Origin: Citrus sinensis
Lineage: Eukaryota > Streptophyta > Magnoliopsida > Sapindales > Rutaceae
DNA length: 64,000 bases
Direction: 5' to 3'
Assembly (NCBI RefSeq): GCF_022201045.2
Contig: NC_068561.1
Location: 19,470,501-19,534,500 of the forward strand
Position numbers and translations under genes: made by a program. Below the pieces are notes generated by a model that was given only the letters and a program-made list of their open reading frames with translations, was not told the DNA's origin and did no database searches. Positions 1 to 14,989 of the stretch are shown here, piece by piece (positions within the stretch are counted from its first letter, which is position 1; each line of letters starts with the position of its first letter).

Positions 1-48
1 AGAAAATTGTGGCACACGTCTGATACCAGCTATGCCCATAGAGAAAGT

Positions 49-98
49 CTCAAGTGGTCTTAACACTCTTGATCTCAAGTGGTCTTAACACTCTTGAT
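49..98. repeat. Perfect 25-bp tandem duplication
   Basis: Two adjacent identical 25-bp units beginning CTCAAGTGGTCTTAACAC, at 49-73 and 74-98. Identity without divergence suggests a recent slippage or duplication event. No open frame runs through it. Confidence 0.9.
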
Positions 99-359
99 CA
101 ACACACCACTAACATATTATATGCCACCACATATGCACAAAGCATAAAATAAATAAATAAATAAAATTATCACTGAGTTTTAGATCATCACAAGTGCATT
201 GTGCAAGTATGTTTGTATATATGGATGAGATGACATGATAGTACTCGATACCACTCAGAAACTCTCTTGTAGGTATAACAAAATTATATCATTTATGAGA
301 CAACTTAGCTCTAAAATTGGTGCAGCAACACGTATAACAATATTATTGCGTAATATACA

Positions 360-362
360 TAC

Positions 363-397
<35 letters not shown>

Positions 398-420
398 CGT
401 GTGTGCGCGCGCGCGTGTGT
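360..420. repeat. Compound microsatellite (TA)n(TG)n with a GC/GT tail
   Basis: Alternating TA, then TG/CG dinucleotides. Short open frames on both strands here only translate the repeat (YIYI and HTHT runs) and are not genes. The alternating purine-pyrimidine tract could adopt Z-DNA; that is inference. Confidence 0.85.
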
Positions 421-2719
421 GCATGAAATTGTTTTGGTTTTAACTTCATTGACAAAATAAGGTTTTATTTGGTATTGAGTTGCTATAGGCATCACTAAAA
501 AATTCTTCTAATTTTCCTCCTCAAATACTTATTTGTTTACTTATATGGTAGATAGAAATATGAAAAAGTAATTCTCCTACCAAAAGACTTTTCAAATAAA
601 AATAAGTTTATATTATTTTAATTAATTTTTTTTCCACCAAAATATTTCTCTCCTTGAAAAATAATAAAATAAAAAATAATATAATACTAAATTAAAGGTT
701 TCAAAAGGCTCTTCAAATGAGAGGTAAAATCTCATTTGAAAAGTCTTTTGGTAATGGTCTTATTAGCTACAACTATTTTAAAAATATTTTATATATATTG
801 TAACTATAGAATAAAAGTTATTAGTGTGTAGTAAATATAACTTTTAAATATTAATTTTGACAAAAATAATAAAGATACTATAAGTTACAACTACCCAACT
901 TCAATACCAAAGACAGCTTAAAACATGTTATGTGATACAAATTACATAGAGCTAAGGTTCAAGTCTGCCCATGATTGAGATAGAGAAAAGTCAACGAAAC
1001 TCAGCTAAACAAATATGTCTTATACCCAATCGAAACCAGTCGTTAAGATGTACGGCTTTGATTTAGGTAGGTTTATTACTTTATTTTGTTGAATTTAAAC
1101 TCAAAATTGACTATTAGTATTACTTAAAGCCCAAAAGTGAAAAGGATACATTCACTCATGTTCACATTTTTCAAAGGAAAATAGTTAAAAAGATGGGTTA
1201 GGTAATGGAATCAATGTTTTCTTTATTTTTATTTATATTTAAAAAGGTACTTGATTTTGGGTTCGGGCTAATATATGTTGGTATTAGTGAATCTGATCTA
1301 AAATTAGATGTCAAAGAAGATCATTTTTTTAATGAAAAAATAATGCGAAACATTTCAAAATTTCATCTTATATAACATAGTTTCTATTAAACAGATGGTA
1401 AAATAATATGATTCATTAACTTAAACATCTGATGAATGATAATTTAATTAGATTAGCATATCAAAACTGTCCCACCCAAGATTTGTTGGACCGATCATTT
1501 ATTCCATTCCTTATTTGAAGCGATTATATTTATTCAGTCTCAGATGTATTAACTGTATACGCACTGCTTTAAAAGAGCGCAATAGATACTATATTTGAAT
1601 GGAGACATTCAATAGGACAGCTTTTGAGGCTTAGGCTCCACCTTAGCCAAAAGTTATCATTCTTCAAATGATTGTGGTTTTATCTTAATTGTATGTGCTG
1701 TGCAGCACCCTGGCTGTTCTAATCTCACCGTCCCTGAACTGGCCACGTTGCATATATTAATTTTAATTAACCAACATGGTTAATGAGCTAAATTAGCAGT
1801 CTCTAACTGCCAGTAAAATTGATTAAACTGAGCAGAATTGACAAAAATTATGAATTTATAAAAGCATTTGATTTTGATGTGGTCGGAATATGTGAGAATT
1901 GTCTAACATTGAGTTTTTAAGATCAATATCCAGATATGCTAACAATTCTTTAATTAATTAAGTTGGTGGATTGAACATGTTTTTTTTTTTTTTCTTTGAG
2001 ATTTTCTCGTTGATGTAGGAGTAATTATTTATTATTTAATTTCAAATTTTTAAGGTGGACTTTAATTTTGATGGTGTTAATCATAGACCACATATATACT
2101 GAAGATATGGTCTCATTTTTAACTCATGGTTATCATATATAGATTAGATCCAAATTATTCAATATTTCTCAGTAAGTGAATGTATAATGGTATATCATAA
2201 TATTTTTTGGCATACCTGGCCTATTGGCCATCCCAATCCTCTCTCTTCTCTTCTCTTCTCTTCTCTTTTAAAATTAATCTCCATATATCCTTAGCTAGAT
2301 TTAGACCAAATTTTCTCTCTTTTCTTTTAAAATTAATCCCCGTATATTATTAGATTTAAGCCCAATTTTTCAATGCCTGATGTGAGCTTTAGTTAACGCA
2401 TAATCTTTTATATCATGTATTACTAATCAGGTTCTCAAGAAAAGCCTCTCACTTGCATTATTCTTAGCGTAAAATTTTCCATGTCAACATGTACCAATTG
2501 AAATTGTTAATAGTTCAATTCCTTCAATCCATCGCCTTTTTTCTTTCTAGCTTTGTGTGTGAGGTTTCAAGGCAACTAGTTTAAGGAATGAGCATCTAAT
2601 GTTTGTGGAAATGGGTTAGGCTACGGTCACCATCCTCGAGTCTCCATCCATCGTCACATTTAATGGCTATGGGCACAAAAACACCAATGTTGATGTCATC
2701 TCAACCACAGAAATATATG

Positions 2720-2754
<35 letters not shown>

Positions 2755-5000
2755 GGACACACACACACGCTCTCTTATACTTCATATTCTGGTAAAGATT
2801 TTATATTTCTTTAATAATATTAACCTAAAGAACCCGATAATAAAGTGAAAGGCATTCAAGTTTATATTAAAGTATCCATAAGTTAGTGGGTCCGGAGATT
2901 TTAGTAACTTAATATATAAAAAAAGGTTCTTTTACCATACATGCATGCCAGTTTTCTCACTATATATTTGGAAGTAATAAGCAAATTAACTTCATTTCAA
3001 CTACAAATCTGACTTGGAGGCACTGATACGTTGAACTAAAACTCCATCTCAAATTTCATTACAATTCTGTGCTTTCTTTCCTGAAGACTTATAGTGAGGT
3101 GTCCGGACACTGATTTTGGAATTGTATTCTTTTAACCGGCAACCCGAGTTCAAATCTCAAATGGATAAGATCAAAATATTAATTTGAGTTTTATTCAATT
3201 CTTTATTTTTTTTAATAATAAAAAATATTAATAAGAAACTGTAGATCAGATTTATGGTGGGTTTCATCTATCTTGTCTGTATAAATTATAAAGCCCAAAT
3301 TTTATTTAGGTCAAATATTTAAAAAAAATATTTTTTTTTCAATTTTTTTATTATATTACAAATATATATGTATGTATCTTATACCATTTTGATATATCTT
3401 TTTGATTTAATCAATTACTACCCATAATGAAGACCAATCAAATACTTTGATTCGAATTACTTTTTCAATATTTAACCGTAGCTCTTACTCCATATGATCA
3501 TGATAGGATAATATCATTTCTGTCATTGAACATTAATCTGCAACTATTTACCGACCCTGATGAAACGTAATTATTAACCATAAAAATTTGAAGCAATCTT
3601 AGGCATAATTGTTTCTAAAAAATGGGGTGATAACACATACTTTGCTTGGTCATGACAAGCAGGCGTGTATATGTCTTCCTCACAATATGCAAACCTGGCT
3701 CGTGGAGTCCTGTCAGTCGTGCATTGCTGTTCGTGATTTTGGAATTACTTTCATCTCTGCTTGTTCGTCACCTGCATCTGTTCAAATAATACATGAAAAT
3801 TCAAATACGCCCTCTAAGATTAAGATACGTGCAAATGCATCTAAATAATGGACTCTTTCATAAATGCATACGTTCCCATTTTATAAATTATAAATTCGGT
3901 CCTATAAAGTGCTCTATAAAAAGAATGTATAGAAAATTGTGTAAAGGATGCGATCATTCGCACTTGAGAATGATTATAATATTATGTGATTCAATATAAA
4001 ATACATTTTTTATGCCATGAAATGTTTAAAAGCTGAAAATTTCTTAAAATCTTTTGCTGCAAAGATTGATTTATGTACTACGATACCCAACCTCTTACCT
4101 CCTGCTAAAGCCCTAGTAAGCACACAAGCCTTGGTTCTCAAATATAAACACATATTAAAGTGCTCTCCTAATTTCAACATTCGCAATTTAACTTTCATGA
4201 GTAAATTAACAACAAGTTCTCAATATGATATAATATAATCCCTTGTTGTTGACTGATACCATATAATAGCCGCCGCTCAGCAAAGGTATGAAATTGGTCA
4301 GTGGTGTACAAATTATTTACTTAAAACAGATCCCATTGTCCAACCATGGTAATGGATTTTAGCAAGAAATTAGTGGCTATTTCTCATTTCATTGGCATTT
4401 TCTTGATAATTACTGACTTCAGTACTATATATACGTGGAAACTTTCAGCTATAACTTCAAAAACCCTGTGTAAATCAACGACTAATAGGTTAATCTAGAG
4501 AATTGTTTCAATCGATGGAGACACATCATTAATATCTCAACAAAGCCGTGACTAAATTTGAGAGTAATTACAATAATGACAGGGTTTATTTCTCTTTTTT
4601 TAGTAATATTAATTACTAATTATCCGATTTTCCTTCATTAAGAGTTTCGTGTCCTTTCATTTGGTCAAAAGAGATACAGTAAGGGCCTCCCCAATGTTAT
4701 TTCCCCCCATATTATAATATTTAATTTGTGGTTAAAATTATAAACAAATTTTGGCCTGATAATGAAGCATCAAATTAAAATGAAAAAACAAAAGTCACAT
4801 ACACTTGTTTAATATTAAACCCATTCAGTCATATGATAACAAAATCAAAGCACTGAAACGCTTTCCCAAAGCAAAAATCCCTTCTTTAATAACAAGAAAT
4901 CTCAAAAACAAGATCATTATGAAGTTGAAAAAACAGATGCACAAAATGCTTCACAATTAACATGAAATAACGCATGGTTTAGTTGCATGCCCTAGGCATG

Positions 5001-6753
5001 TTATATATTATCAGCAGCAATAATGTCATTATTATCCTTTTGACCCAACAAGCTACTTATCGATCGAGCTTTGACCATCCCAAGCTTCACTCTCTTCTTT
5101 GCACTCATCATCAACGGCTTCTCATCATCATCTGAAACAAGTTCTTGCTTCATTTTGCTTTCCTGCAACGTCGTCGTGGATGGAGAGCTCGATATTGCAA
5201 GCTTATTAGTAGCGGCAGCAGTAGTAGCAGTACTCTTGTTGCTCGATGCAGAACTGCCCAAATTAGACGAGCGGCTACGAACGCTGTTCATGCTCCTCAA
5301 TCTTCCCTTGCCCAAATGATGCTCACAAAGAGAGTAACCCACAAGGGTTTGTTGGCAACATCTCCATCCTCGACCATTCACACGACTGCACCTCGAGCCC
5401 TCCATTATTGCACCGCCTTTAGTACCTCTTTTATTCTTTGAACTAGTACTATTATTATCAACACTCTCTTTTGTTACTTCTCTTTCTTCTTCTTCTTCTT
5501 CTTCTTCTTCTTCTTCTTCTTCTTCTTGTTCTCCTTGTTCTTGCTGATCATTACCAGCAAATTTCTTGTTATTCAATTTCGTCTTCATTTTCTTAAAATT
5601 ATCTTCATCATTCTCTCTTCTTGACGATCTCTTCTTCAATGGGAACGCTTTCTCTCCCTCACGCCATCTCCCAACAACTACATGCATTATTGCAAAAGTG
5701 CAATTATTCAAAAACAACAAAATGCATGAAATGAAAACCCAATATTTCATGTTCCTGGAATTATCATTTTCCATCTTTTAATAATAGAATTACCATGATG
5801 CGAAGAACTCAATTGAGAAAGAACTCCAGCGGCAGCTATTTCTGCACCCAAGATGCTATTCTTCCTAATAACAAATCAAAATCAAACCCAGAAAGAAAAA
5901 AGATGCATCGACAACCACATACACAAAAAATAATAATAATTATAATAGCCAAAAAGAAAAGGAAATGGAAATATATAGAGTAGGAGCCAAGATTTATATT
6001 GTAAGATGGGGACCATAAGTCACATGCTAACGTGCACCGCATGAAGCAAATATATTAGTTAGCCAAATATAGAAGAAAAAGAAAGAAAAAAAAAATGACT
6101 ACAAGATTAGATTAGATGGGAAGGTAAGGTATGGTGGCTAGCCTGCCTAGCCAAAGCTGATATAAAAATTAAACACCCCTAACACAGTATTTCCACTTAC
6201 AGTATTTTTATTTTTTAATTCTTTATTAGGTGGGTAAAATAGAAAAAGACTAAATTCAATTTATGGGTCTCCTTTCTTTTTAACCTTTTTACTACAAGAT
6301 TGATTTTTCATGAAAGATGTATTTAACTTTCTTACCTGCTATCATCACTCTTCTCTCCATTCTCATCTTCCAAAACCTGTGAAAAATAAAATAAAAAATA
6401 AAAAATAAAAATTCTAACCCAAAAAAGCCTTAGCCTTTGTTGGTGCAAATCCAAGATAGCATTTTTTTATATATATATATTTTATCTTTATGTTACACCA
6501 CATTAAACAGAAGTGCACTCACCAAACAATCTTTATCCATTTGATCGAGGGTGTTTCCGCTTCCGATCGGTTGATTTGAATGATCAGACGGCTGAGAACA
6601 AACTGCATCAGCTTGCTGGGGGAGATTCTGATGTGGGTCGTGGCCAGGGTGAAGTTGCACCACCGGAGAGCCGTTATAGTGGGGATCTGAAGAGATGGGA
6701 ATAGGAGATAAAGAAGAGAGTGGTAAGGGTACCTGTCTTTTCCTGATCCTCAT
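5001..6753 (-). CDS. WRC-domain protein, copy 1 (three-exon model)
   Basis: Exons on the minus strand: 6753-6523 (77 codons, donor GTGAGT), about 5860-5794, and 5677-5001, giving about 324 aa. The ATG at 6753 (MRIRKRQ) is chosen because the second WRC gene also starts MRIR and the frame further upstream opens on TTG. Exon 3 has a GRWREGEKAFPLKKR block, an acidic run of about 15 Glu (183-185 to 164-166 kind of region, encoded by a GAA/GAG tract at 5482-5526), then the WRC zinc-binding motif C-x9-C-x10-C-x2-H at residues about 196-220, a Ser/Thr/Ala-rich stretch, and a C-terminal KARSISSLL. WRC is the nuclear-targeting and DNA-binding module of growth-regulating factors; no QLQ domain is visible, so this is not a standard GRF. 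The exon 2 borders are the weak point: acceptors at 5866/5865 and 5862/5861 compete, and only the second keeps frame with exon 1. Confidence 0.7.
5482..5526. repeat. (TTC)n trinucleotide tract inside the WRC gene
   Basis: TTC/TTG triplets on the plus strand encode the poly-Glu run of WRC copy 1 on the minus strand. A length change here would alter the acidic tract without a frameshift. Confidence 0.85.
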
Positions 6754-6759
6754 CGGCGG

Positions 6760-8160
6760 TGATGGTGTGCTCAAGAGAGTAAAAGGATTTTCAATCTTGA
6801 TTCTGATGACAAATCAAACACACAACAAAAGGAAGGAGGAGAAGGAGGAGGAGGAGGAGTGCAAGGCTCGAAATAATTACACACTATGCATACAACAACA
6901 ACACCAAGACCAAGAAAATTTTTATGTTTATTTTTGTTTTTTCTTCTCTCTCTTAACTTTTATTTGTTGCACCACAGAAAGAAAGGAATAGTGAGGAGGA
7001 ACACACGTGTAGGACGGGAGAGTGGCACGTGCGGACGGTGACCGGTTAAGGGGAGTAGCCGGTGAAGGAGAGGAGGGATTGTAAGCGGAGGCGACTGGGT
7101 ACGGACGAGGCGGGAGTGCCAGGGTGGAATCTGTGTGGAGTGAGAGAATACAAAATGATGGGAGTGGGTAGTTTTATCGTTTATACTTTTTAGAACCCGG
7201 GCGTGGGTCCCACGTTAACAACGACCGAGATGCTCTCTCTTTTCTTTTCCCTTTTTTTTTATTATTTATTTTCCTTTCTGTGAGTCCGCTGCTCCTCTCT
7301 CATTTTTGACTCCTTAATTTATTGTTATTATATTTAGTTGAAGTCTTTGTTAATGACTGCGCGGCTGCTGCCAAGGTACTGTAAACTAGGCTGGCCGGCC
7401 CACCAACATGTTGGGCCAGCCAGCTGCTGCGATGCAGAGTATCTTGTTGCTCGTGGTGTATACGAAAAGTTGTTTGGTGATCATGGAATATAATATTGTT
7501 ATTTATCCATATATTATTCACTACATATGTATATCAATATATATGTTATCAGAATTAGTTGAATCATACACATAATAATGAGTGAGTGAATGGAAAATAA
7601 ACATAGTTCAGGAACACTCAAGAATTTTAAGGCGTATACTCTTTTATTTATTAAATTTTATATTCATGTGGTTCTATATAATTGAATAAAAGAAAATTAA
7701 TTTTTCAGATTTCCACATCTCTCGACATTCAAACCCAAATGACTTACTAATGAAAATTACTTAAAAGCTACTCATTGAAATTCAATTGATATGTGTGTGT
7801 CTATATCTATCTATCTATCTACACACACACACACGTTAATTCAACAAAGAGAAGCTACATATATTTATGTTATGTGTTTTAATTTTAATTTTAATTTTTT
7901 TGGAAGTCAACAAAACACTTTCTAAGTAGGTCTTAACATTTACTATATCAAATGAGGTAGCACTCTACACTCATGTATAGAATGGCAAAAATTGCAAGGG
8001 AAAAGTACGTAATTTTCTAAATTTTAAAATTTATCATTCAATGAATGAGTGTTATATTAGAATTTGAAATGAAAATTAGTGTAATATTGTTATATCTCTA
8101 TTTTTTTAAAAAAAGTTTGAAGTGAATGTACATGTGATGTGATTTTAGTAGATGGTAGTA
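6760..8160. other. Promoter side of WRC copy 1 and intergenic space
   Basis: 6800-7160 is purine-rich on the plus strand (a CT-rich leader for the minus-strand gene) and contains ACGTG cores near 7005 and 7029. A GCCCA/TGGGC-rich patch with the palindrome CAACATGTTG lies near 7395-7420. A short TCTA microsatellite lies near 7803-7820. No gene seen. Confidence 0.5.
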
Positions 8161-8335
8161 GGAACGAAACCAATTTTAAAATAGGATAACATGCTTGATA
8201 AGGCAAGGGGTACAAGTATCATTATCTTCGTAAGAACGTCCACGAATCTGATCAATTACCCTTCGGGCTTTGTGAGCAGACATACATATATGTTGACCTA
8301 AAGCAGATACTTCTTCTTTATTATTTACCATCTTT
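8160..8335 (-). pseudogene. rpl22: Degraded fragment of plastid rpl22 (plastid DNA in the nucleus)
   Basis: The minus strand from 8331 reads [15 protein letters not shown], then [18 protein letters not shown], the conserved core of chloroplast ribosomal protein L22. After that the frame is lost. In a shifted frame a stretch matching the plastid region for MPYRACYPIFKLV follows (nucleotides CATGTTATCCTATTTTAAAA near 8195-8176), so one or more small deletions separate the two. Only part of the gene is present, with no transit peptide and no intact frame, so it is not a functional nuclear copy. Plastid genes reach the nucleus as DNA insertions and decay there; some rosids have moved rpl22 to the nucleus for good, but this piece looks like a dead insertion. 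Confidence 0.8.
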
Positions 8336-8412
8336 GCGGTCAAAGATAATTTATGGGAATAGATTTCTGGACTAATACTTGGTAGATCTCTTAAATTATA
8401 CTAAAATTGTAT

Positions 8413-8535
8413 GGATCCCTCTAAGTTACATGCATGTACCTTACAATCCTCTCACATGAATAGTGAGTGGACCCACATCATTCACTATTCATGTGAGAGG
8501 AGTGTAAGGTACATGCATGTAACTTAGCATTAGCC
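8413..8535. mobile_element. 123-bp foldback MITE with 9-bp target-site duplication
   Basis: The arms at 8421-8466 and 8482-8527 are 46-bp inverted repeats with one mismatch, separated by 15 nt. The outer ends are GGATCCCT and, inverted, GGCTAATG. The direct repeat AAATTGTAT lies immediately outside on both sides (8404-8412 and 8536-8544). A 9-bp duplication and a GG terminus fit a Mutator-type MITE. A transcript would form a near-perfect hairpin. Confidence 0.85.
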
Positions 8536-8544
8536 AAATTGTAT

Positions 8545-11500
8545 ATATATATTGAATACATATTGAATTTTAGTGAATGTCAGATTGCAGGTATCTTTGA
8601 ATTGTAACCATTTAAGAAAAGAAAATCAATTGCTCTCAAAATTTTAGGAACATGGTGATCCACTGATTCGTCAGTGAAATTTATTCCAAATCAAAATCAC
8701 AATGGGCTAGGAAATACAGAATATGTTGGCCCAAAATGAGAAGGCCAGGCTAGGATATTCTGAACAATTGGACTAGATACTCTCTGAGTGGCTGATATAT
8801 TCTCATAACTTTACTCTTTGCAATGCATGCGCAATCAATTTAATTCCCTATTTGTTTCATCTCATTTCTATTTGTTGTCAAAATGGTAATAGAGTGACCA
8901 TACGATTTGACACAAACGATTAACAAAAACTTATAACTAGAAATTGTCAACTTGAAGCAATTGTGGCAATCTGTTTTGTCCACTCGGGAAGAGGTACCTT
9001 TGAGTGGAATGATCGAGCCACAAGATTCCAGGAAATAAAGAGCACACCGCACATCTTGTATTTATAATTAAGCAAGAATCATATCATTAGTTGCCAAATT
9101 CGACCAAACAAACGTAAAGTACCTGGCAATTGTGCATTTTGCACTTTTCAATCTTATTGGGCGGCAGTGCGACCACTTTAAATTTTCCAAAGGTGAATAG
9201 CATCATGCATATCGATTAGATCGATTGCACTAAATTAATTACTTTTGGTTAAATATATCCTCCTCAACGAAGAGTTTCTTGACCTAACAACAGTTTTAGT
9301 GCAAGCATCACAAGCTAGAGAGTTCTGGAAACACAAATATGAAAGCTGAAACAGTTCTGTTCCTGTGATTGCAAACGTTGACTGATGGTTCAACCAGAGT
9401 TGCTTGAATATGTAGAAAAAGAAGCAAGAAGATAAAAGAATAAAAAGAAACGATAGGAATTTTTTAATTATCCAACTTCTAGTTAGTTGCGGTGACGTGC
9501 TTTGTTAGCGCAGAGAGCCGGAGAACTAATGATAATTGTCCCATTTCTTCTGGTATAAAAACCATTACTCATTTCTACTCATTTCGGTTCACTCATTAAT
9601 TACACATGTAAGAAAAGGAAGCTGCCCGCAGGAGCTTAATTTACAAATATGCCAAACAAAAAGAAGCTTTTTTTCAGTACTCAACTACAAGAAACTACCA
9701 TCATGATAGCTTGAATCATTAGTTATGAATAAAAATAATATTTGGCTTCCATCTATCTCTGACGTCCGGTCCAGACTTGACTTTTTTTTTTTTTTTTTTT
9801 AATCTTTCTTCAATTTGTTATCATCCTCTATTTCTGTCTATTTCGCTCCATGTATCTTTTTTGAGATAAGCTACTATGATCAAACATCCATTAATATGAT
9901 CATACACGTTTGAAAGTGAGTAATCTTAACCTCCTATTGATCATCTGCAATCTACAACTAGCCTATATAAACCAAGAAGATCATGGACGACCACTTATTT
10001 TTTGCAGTAAATTAATTAAATTTTTTTTTTTGGCGACTAAAGCACTACGTTCTTACAGAGATAAAATTTATTAAAAATGTATACTAAAAGATAGTTTACC
10101 CACTGAAAATGAAAACAATTATTTACCAAGTAAATTCTCTAAATTTAACAGAAATGAAATTGAAAATCAATAAGAAAATAAAATTAAGAAATTTGTCATT
10201 CATGGTCGACATGGATGTGTGACTTATCGTAGACTTTATTTCACAAAGGATGACTTTGGCTATGTCTGTTTCACGTGGGATGACTCCTAGCACATCCTGA
10301 TCAACAACAGCTTAGCTTGTTTGACCCACTTGCCCACTCTCCGAGCCCGAACTTTCTATGCGTAAAATGCTCGATGAAATTCCTAAAACAAATATCTGTC
10401 GTTGGATTGTTCCCATTGAGTTAAAAAGCACAAGGGTGTACCAAAAACTAGAGCAAAACATTTTAATTATATCCAATTGATAGTATATTATGCAGAAGAT
10501 CAACATTTTTTCAGCAAGAGAGACTTGAAAAGACAACCAATATTTGCCATATCCCCAGGGATCTCTTCTACAAGATTCACTCCACTCTCCACAATTTTCT
10601 CATTATAAATTATATTGCATTGAGGAAAGAGTCTTTCTCGCTCCCTGATTTATTGTCGCTCCTTTTTTTTTTTATTTAGTTTAATGACAACTCAAATTCC
10701 CTCTCTGTTTATGTGAGTGGAATTTAAATTTAAATACAGACCTTTCATTTTCAACACAAAAAGTTTTATCAGTTGAACGAGTTAATATCCACTGCTTTTT
10801 TTATATTTACAAAACGGTATAAATCTTACAATATAAGGACTATTATGAATTCTCGTTTCAACATACTCCTTGTACCAAGTAAAATATAAAATTGTAATAG
10901 TTGTTGAATAAAACTGAATATTTATTTAACTTAAAACTATATTACATTACAAAATCCACACTTGAAAAGTACCTACTTTTATCGAACCAACATGGGATCT
11001 TTGAAATCACAGGAACTTTATTTCTTTTAAATTGAATATAAACTTGGGAAAAAAGGACAAAGATGGATGTAGTTTACCACTCTCGTTGTATCCATCAATC
11101 CATGCACCGCGTTGAGAGGGACATATGATTAAAATTCAACGCAAAAACATTCTCAAAAGCAAATACCCTCCCATTCTCCAAAAAAAAAGAATTTGCCATT
11201 TTGGTTCTCCTCATGATGTACTCTTTAATTTATTGAATACTAGTTTGCTTTTAAAGAAAACAGATTCATAATATAATTTTATCCATAAGATAATAAAACA
11301 AATCTAGATCAAGTGATTGGGCAATTATAGTCAAGCATGCGTATGGATTCAAAGTTTGTTGTCAAGTAACAACCACTCTAATGTCTATTCTACCGAACCC
11401 TAGACACGGGCTCTTTTTAATTGACGGCCACTCGATTATTCTAATTAAGCACTTGTTCAAGAACATGGCATTACTTTTTCGATATTATTATGGCAATCAT

Positions 11501-13390
11501 CATTTTACTTTGTCTTTGTTTTTTTTTTTCTTTTCCTTTTTTTTCTCTTTAACATTTTCTTTAACAAAATGTCGATGGTGCTACATGTACGTTTTGCAAG
11601 ATGCAATGTGATCGCAGTTAGCCGAATTGTTCTCTTCTAAATATCATTCGTAAGTAGAAATGATTAAAACATGAGTTCAAGCTGCAGGTTCAATCAAAAT
11701 TTAGTTTTTTTTTTTTATTAATACGATCTTTTAAATATATATGTTAGGCACCATCAAAATCGATTACATTTCTTCAAACAAAATGACTATCAAATTGATA
11801 GCGATCGATGATCAAGGATACACGGAATTTTATGATGTGTTATATTACTCTACATTAGTACATGAGATCAAGTCATACCATCATGCATATATAATAATGT
11901 GAATATGATTTTACAGTACATGTTACCCGATAGTTCCATTTCAATGAGAAATTTTTTTGTACACGAAACCCTGTAACTCCCTCAGTTTGCGGACAACTTA
12001 TTCATAAACAAGCGCAAAGAAAGTAAAAATACCTAATTATTTAGAAAAAAAAAAAAAACAGTACATATATGGAATAGCTTTGCCACTTCAAATCAACAAG
12101 ACCAGCAAGAAAGATGTTTCCCAACAGTAATCATAAACGTCGATGTCAAGGTGACACTAAGTTTGAGCAGACAATTAATAAAGATTCTTCGCGCAATTGG
12201 TGGATTCAGTTCAGCCGAGCTATGGGCAGCTGTAGCAAGTCTTGTTCTTTAAGTTTCCTCCTCCTCCTATTTATGAATATGATAAAGATTTGAGACAGTT
12301 TCCACCGACGCTTTTGATTTATCATATCAATTGAGACTCCAGTTATTCATACTCTGTGATTTACGCGTTCGATAGTTTTACAAGAAAACAACTGGGTTCC
12401 ATTAGCTGAAAAGTACAATTTCAGAAAACAATAATTTTGATTTGAAGAATTATCATCTAAGCCCCTAAGGTTTTTTTTTATTATTATTCATTTAAAGTAA
12501 GTCTATCATCTAACCTCAGTTTATCTAACCAAATTACCTTTACAATTCTCAATTTTTTGAAATAAAAACGGTAAAATATGTAAATTCAAGTGAGGCACAT
12601 TTCAATTGTCCCAGACTACATTTCAGAATATTGCCAATATATAAATTCAAGAAAAGTATATTCAATCATTCTAAAACTCCCTTTAGCAGCTTTACTGTCA
12701 CAATGCAGCACTTCCAAATACAAATTACAGCTGCCAACTGACACATTAAGAAATTTTCATTTTGCAGCTGCATTGTGGTAGCCAAGCTATTTGGTTACCA
12801 CAGCACAGCACTTTCAGAGTGCCCCTCAGCCGCAATTGAATAGGGACCTGTTTATCTCAAATGGACAAACTATATCCTTATTTGAAAAATCCAGAAATTG
12901 AGGATACAAATAATATAATCTAATTTTTTTAGAACTCCATTTTGATATTGTATTTAAGTATTTTATCCACTCTTAAAGATTCAACTGGGTAGAAAGCCAG
13001 ACTGTACTTTTCCGATTTGAGTTGAATTAATGCGATCAACAAATGCTTATTCAGGGGAATCAATCAAATTTTAGAATGTTCATTGAACTTTCATCCTCCC
13101 AATTCAATTAGTAACTCAATTTGATAAATTCATAGTTTATATTTACTTTCTTTATTAATCTGTTGCTTTCAATATTTTTGCAACCAACGCGCTATTCAAA
13201 AGTCTAGAATAGTAGAATACTCAAAATAATGTTTTTTTTTTTTACAACAAATGTGCTCTGTACACGAGTAATGTTTCTAAATAAAAAACATTTTTGATAC
13301 CAAAATCAGATTTCTTATTGTTGCTGACTAATTCGCTTCATTATTTTAGGCCATAAGTTACCAAACCCTAGACTTTTTGACGAGGCAGTT
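8545..13390. other. Intergenic region without recognisable genes
   Basis: AT-rich sequence with many poly-A/T runs (for example 9782-9800 and 11518-11545). A TATAAAA box near 9553 has no open frame downstream that I can support. 12690-12840 contains CAGC/GCTG-rich sequence resembling the hAT-like MITE remnants seen elsewhere in the window. Confidence 0.5.
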
Positions 13391-13478
13391 TGTCTATAAG
13401 TTGCAGCCAAATGTTCGCTACACACTCCACTAATCAAGAGAGAAAATTTCTTTGATCAACAAACAAATCGAAACAAAA

Positions 13479-14846
<1,368 letters not shown>

Positions 14847-14983
14847 GCTGCAAAATTATATTGTATGAGTCAGCTGGCATGAAGCAGTGTTAGTTTGAAG
14901 CCAACTTGAGAAATAAGAAATTTGTGTCTATTCATCGATTAGTTCATATAATTGGCCTACTTTGCTAAATCCAGTATTAATTC

Positions 14984-14989
14984 AATAAA
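14984..14989 (+). terminator. AATAAA polyadenylation signal of the peroxidase gene
   Basis: A canonical AATAAA about 138 nt after the peroxidase stop codon, in AT-rich sequence, at a usual distance for a plant 3' UTR. Confidence 0.5.

Larger units (their letters stand above)
1..4990. other. Gene-poor intergenic region
   Basis: I see no supportable gene. The open frames here are short and resemble nothing I know. The stretch holds a 25-bp tandem duplication, a TA/TG dinucleotide tract near 363-420, a GA tract near 2728-2754 and many A/T homopolymer runs. The end nearest 5 kb is the 3' flank of the minus-strand WRC gene. Confidence 0.6.

Noticed and set aside
255-455. Histidine/threonine-rich frames near 0.3 kb
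   Set aside because: Translation of a dinucleotide microsatellite.
5691-5774. N-terminal hydrophobic extension of WRC copy 1 (a signal-like KYWVFISCILLF stretch)
   Set aside because: It is intron sequence read through; the exon starts at 5677 and the conserved block begins at GRWRE.
7386-7430. GGCC/GGGCC palindrome cluster
   Set aside because: Short GCCCA/TGGGC motifs are common in plant promoters; no evidence of a distinct element.
9553-9660. TATA box with a possible small gene after it
   Set aside because: No open frame longer than a few codons, and no recognisable small RNA structure could be confirmed by eye.
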